A program made the translations under genes and the position numbers. From positions 1 to 64,000 of the forward strand of contig NZ_STFX01000019.1 of the NCBI RefSeq assembly GCF_005222915.1: DNA of 64,000 nt, in the 5' to 3' direction. Position 1 is the stretch's first letter, and every line of letters starts with the position of its first letter. Under the pieces are notes generated by a model, which worked only from the letters and a program-made list of their open reading frames with translations, was not told the DNA's origin and searched no databases. Shown here one piece after another: positions 61,341-64,000 of this stretch. This DNA comes from Rhizobium sp. FKL33 (GTDB taxonomy: Bacteria > Pseudomonadota > Alphaproteobacteria > Rhizobiales > Rhizobiaceae).

Positions 61341-62210
61341 TCAGCCTGCGAGCAGCCGCTTCAGGCCGCTGCCGTCGCCATTCATGATATTGAGCGCCTG
61401 CGCCCGCAATGCGTCGCGGGTCACGGATGCGAGAAGACCGTCGATTTCCTTGCCGATATCGGCGAAACGCGTGTCGCCGACAGATGCGGCCACCTGCTCG
61501 TCGTACGGCGCCCGCGCCGCGTCGAGCCGGCTGCCGGCCTTGGCGAGATCCGCCGCGATGGAGACCAGCGCGCCGCGCATGCCCTTGAGATCGTCAGTGG
61601 TCACGTCGTCCGAGATCGAGATTTCCCGCGACAGGTCCTGACCATAGGCCGCTTCGTCGGACAACAGGTGATAACCGCCGATTTCCTCTTCCTCCGACGC
61701 GCCATAGGGGCCGGTGAGAATGCCGTCCGCCGCGTCTGCCGAACTGATCAAGACGACTGTCGACAAGGAGGCTGCATCGTTCTCGTTTCCATCGAAGGAC
61801 GGCAGTTGCTTGTCCTGCGGCGACTGGCCGAAGTCGAGCGTGAGCCAGTTCACGCCATCTCTCTCGGCGGCGGCGATCTCCGCCCGCAGGAGGTCCTTCA
61901 ACATCTCGATATCTGATCCAAGTTCCTCGCGGCGGCCGGGCTCCTTGATCGCGGCGTCGAACTTGCCGAGTATGCCGGCCACGGTTTTCTGGACCTTGCG
62001 CAGGCCGACATCGGCCGCATCCAGGCCCGCGGAGACCAAATCCGTTTCTCCAAGCGCGGCATCGGAAGCAGAGGAGGGTTCGGGAGGCGACGGATCGGCA
62101 GCCGGCGGCGGCGCGTCGATGCGCGGCTTCACCTCTAACGACGCGTCAATGGTCGGAGGTTTTTGCTTTATCCAGAAGGGTATGACTGGCCCCAACAGAC
62201 TTGCTTTCAT
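61341..62210 (-). CDS. Flagellin-like protein of unusual layout
   Basis: A 289-residue protein. An N-terminal Pro-rich segment (IDAPPPAADPSPPEPSS) stands where flagellin D0/D1 should be. The following part looks like flagellin: LRKVQKTVAGILGKFDAAIKEPGRREELGSDIEMLKDLLRAEIAAAERDGVNWLTL resembles the D1 helix-plus-GxNWL turn, and the end (RFADIGKEIDGLLASVTRDALRAQALNIMNGDGSGLKRLL) resembles the C-terminal D0/D1 helix QALSIANxNxQxILSLF. No flagellar genes are nearby. It may be a flagellin-derived protein or a chance likeness. ATG 62210 has AGGGA upstream. Confidence 0.55.
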   Translation of the reverse strand: MKASLLGPVIPFWIKQKPPTIDASLEVKPRIDAPPPAADPSPPEPSSASDAALGETDLVSAGLDAADVGLRKVQKTVAGILGKFDAAIKEPGRREELGSDIEMLKDLLRAEIAAAERDGVNWLTLDFGQSPQDKQLPSFDGNENDAASLSTVVLISSADAADGILTGPYGASEEEEIGGYHLLSDEAAYGQDLSREISISDDVTTDDLKGMRGALVSIAADLAKAGSRLDAARAPYDEQVAASVGDTRFADIGKEIDGLLASVTRDALRAQALNIMNGDGSGLKRLLAG

Positions 62211-62285
62211 GGATCGGTTTCCCTGTTTGGGAAAACAATAAGGACACTGCCTCGCCATTCCGTGAAAATAAGTAGTAAATAATAT

Positions 62286-62753
62286 TCAAATGCCGCCGAA
62301 ACCTGTCTGGCGCAACGCTTCGCCGGCGATCATCGCCGCCGACATCGCCACATTGATCGACCGGCGACCCTCCCGCATCGGAATGAGGATGCGGGCGTCG
62401 GCTGTGTCGTGGACGTGATCTGGCACGCCGGCGCTTTCGCGGCCGAACAGCAGGATATCGCCGGCGGCAAAGGAGAAATCGGTATAGGGCAGGGCCGCCT
62501 TGGTGGAGGCGAGAACCAGCCGTCGGCCCTGCTCGGCCCGCCAGGCTTCGAAATGCGCCCAGTCGATATGTCGGTTGAGGCTTGCCGCCTCAAGATAGTC
62601 GAGGCCGGCGCGGCGCAGATTGCGGTCCGAGGAATCGAAGCCGGCAGGCTCGATGAGTTCCACCGTGAGACCGAGACAGGCGGCGAGCCGCAGGACCGTT
62701 CCTGTGTTGCCGGCGATATCGGGCTGATAGAGCGCGATCGACAAACCCGCCAT
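62286..62753 (-). CDS. trmL: tRNA (cytidine/uridine-2'-O)-methyltransferase
   Basis: A 155-residue SPOUT methyltransferase. IALYQPDIAGNTGTVLRLAACLGLTVELIEPAGF, LLFGRESAGVP and IPMREGRRSINVAMSAAMIAGEALRQ are the trefoil-knot motifs of TrmL (YibK), which modifies the wobble nucleotide of tRNA-Leu. ATG 62753 is the start; the upstream extension is not homologous. Single gene. Confidence 0.95.
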   Translation of the reverse strand: MAGLSIALYQPDIAGNTGTVLRLAACLGLTVELIEPAGFDSSDRNLRRAGLDYLEAASLNRHIDWAHFEAWRAEQGRRLVLASTKAALPYTDFSFAAGDILLFGRESAGVPDHVHDTADARILIPMREGRRSINVAMSAAMIAGEALRQTGFGGI

Positions 62754-62928
62754 GGCGCTTTCATCCTCTGTTTTGCTGCGATGGCGGACGGGTAGCGTCT
62801 CTGTGCCCAAATGGCAACATTCGGCTGATGGAAGATGTTTCTCGCGCGAAACGGCAATGCCGGGGCTGGCGAAATCTCCGATTTGAGGTTAGTTAAGATC
62901 CTGTTTTAACGCGGTTAGGGAGGACGCT

Positions 62929-62985
62929 ATGGATAACATCGCTGTGGTCGGCGTTCTCATTGCTTGGCGCGCGCTTCGCCGCTGA
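62929..62985 (+). CDS. Very short open frame with a strong ribosome-binding site
   Basis: ATG to TGA, 18 codons (MDNIAVVGVLIAWRALRR), with GGGAGGA 5 bases before the ATG. The peptide is a hydrophobic stretch with a positive Arg tail. Too short for family assignment. It ends 110 bp before the ABC exporter gene and may be a leader peptide or a small membrane peptide. No stem-loop with a T-run follows. Confidence 0.45.
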   Translation: MDNIAVVGVLIAWRALRR

Positions 62986-63095
62986 ATCTTCCCCGCGCTT
63001 TCTCTTTTTATAAAAAATCTGCCTTGCCGCCGGCGCAGTTGCGTCTTGAGCTTCATCCGTAGTGAAGCGCGGCAGCCTCCAATGGAGACATCGTC

Positions 63096-64000
63096 ATGTT
63101 CGCCTGGTTCGAAACCCGCGTGAATCCCTATCCGGTCGAGGAGCCCTCACAGCCGCCCGCGACGCTCTACGCCTTTATCCTGCATTATTCCCGTCCGGTT
63201 CTGGGCTGGCTGATCCTGATGGCGGTGGTCACCGCAGCGATCGGCGTGGGCGAGGTGATGCTGTTCAATTTTCTCGGCCAGATCGTCGATTGGCTGGCGA
63301 AGTCGGATCCCAAGACCTTCTTCGCCGATGAAGGCGACACATTGCTCGCCATGGGCGTCTTCGCGCTCATCCTTCTGCCCGGACTCGTCGTGTTCCAATC
63401 GCTGATCGTGCATCAGGTTCTGCTCGGCAATTATCCGATGATTGGCCGCTGGCAGATGCACCGCTATCTGCTGCGTCAGAGCATGACGTTCTTCGCCAAT
63501 GAATTCGCCGGCCGCGTGGCGACCAAGGTCATGCAGACCTCGCTTGCCGTGCGCGAAGTGGCGATGAAGGTTCTCGATGTCTTCGTCTATGTGTTGAGCT
63601 ATTTCATCTCGATGTTCGCCGTGGTCGGCGCCGCCGACTGGCGGTTGATGGGCCCTTTGGCGCTGTGGGTGATCTGCTATGCTGGCTTGCTCACATATTT
63701 CGTGCCGCGCCTGCGCAAGATCTCGGAAAAGCAGGCCGACGCTCGCTCGATGATGACCGGCCGGATCGTCGACAGCTACACCAATATCGCCACGGTGAAA
63801 CTGTTCTCGCATGCGGGCCGCGAAGAGGCCTACGCCAAACGCGGCATGGACGAGTTCCTGCAAACGGTGCATGGCCAGATGCGCTATGTGACAACGTTCC
63901 ACGCGCTCGTTCACGCCAACAACGCTGTGCTCGGCGTGCTCACAACGGCGATGTCGATCTGGTTCTGGACCAATGGATCGATCGAACTCGGGGTGATCGC
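63096..64000 (+). CDS. ABC exporter, permease-ATPase fusion (5' part)
   Basis: First 301 residues of a type I ABC exporter half-transporter (MsbA/MDR-like), cut by the window end. Transmembrane region only is visible: LGWLILMAVVTAAIGVGEVMLFNFLGQIVDWL, then MGVFALILLPGLVVFQSL, and the helix pair ending in RLRKISEKQADARSMMTGRIVDSYTNIATVKLFSHAGREE, the standard TM4-TM5 coupling segment. GGAGA is 7 bases before ATG 63096. The ATPase domain should follow just beyond base 64000. Confidence 0.9.
   Translation, partial: MFAWFETRVNPYPVEEPSQPPATLYAFILHYSRPVLGWLILMAVVTAAIGVGEVMLFNFLGQIVDWLAKSDPKTFFADEGDTLLAMGVFALILLPGLVVFQSLIVHQVLLGNYPMIGRWQMHRYLLRQSMTFFANEFAGRVATKVMQTSLAVREVAMKVLDVFVYVLSYFISMFAVVGAADWRLMGPLALWVICYAGLLTYFVPRLRKISEKQADARSMMTGRIVDSYTNIATVKLFSHAGREEAYAKRGMDEFLQTVHGQMRYVTTFHALVHANNAVLGVLTTAMSIWFWTNGSIELGVI

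Overview
The window looks like chromosomal DNA of an alphaproteobacterium of the order Hyphomicrobiales (Rhizobiales), probably in or near Rhizobiaceae. Evidence: a fused trpE(G) preceded by a 14-codon leader ending in IWWWAR, a ChoX-ChoW-ChoV choline transporter, a NolR-like ArsR regulator, a leuA with its own leucine-rich leader, and dense high-G+C coding with antisense shadow frames. No rRNA, tRNA, CRISPR array or complete insertion sequence was found.

Layout. 1-4070: 5' part of an N6-adenine DNA methylase that breaks off into A+T-richer, IS-like sequence at the window edge, a class III aminotransferase, and a double-PAS protein. 4107-12758: mostly minus-strand block of poorly characterised genes (coiled-coil protein, SPFH/prohibitin-like membrane protein, soluble protein of unknown family, AAA+ ATPase, two DUF proteins, one membrane anchored), interrupted by a RelE-type toxin-antitoxin pair and by a small exported protein on the other strand. 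It is the best candidate here for an undescribed system. 12970-17881: cytochrome c, the cho operon, a HugZ-like protein whose ribosome-binding site lies inside the terminator hairpin of choV, and a NolR-like regulator. 17904-23578: solo LuxR regulator, UPF0114 membrane protein, exported ClpP-fold protein, formate-THF ligase, and an extensin-like protein that seems to start at CTG. 23694-26118: trp attenuator and trpE(G).

26131-38100: HigBA with an apparently leaderless toxin mRNA; an MFS gene flanked by about 190-bp diverged direct repeats that contain the CDF transporter start region; CDF-queF; DUF2076; HupE/UreJ; a ClpP-like protease; a secreted alpha/beta hydrolase with BenE; a small RTX protein; PepSY-response regulator-histidine kinase; and the leuA leader. 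38264-48286: leuA, CHAD/CYTH pair, ECF sigma/anti-sigma pair, TPR protein divergent from a TetR regulator, phosphoesterase, Nudix, glutathionyl-hydroquinone reductase, GNAT and HicAB. 48294-57745: minus-strand MoxR-DUF58-BatA/DUF4159-membrane protein operon, divergent from a DUF1285-CoA pyrophosphatase-CCA transferase operon. 57775-64000: small unknown protein, hemF, a GGDEF-EAL protein with a dead GGDEF site, a truncated flagellin-like protein, trmL, an 18-codon small ORF with a strong RBS, and the start of an ABC exporter.

Themes: amino-acid control by attenuation at two loci (Trp, Leu), osmoprotectant and nutrient uptake, envelope and stress functions, and three separate type II toxin-antitoxin modules. 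Start sites were reassigned where a Shine-Dalgarno (SD) sequence clearly favoured another codon. All family names come from reading motifs by eye; no database search was made.
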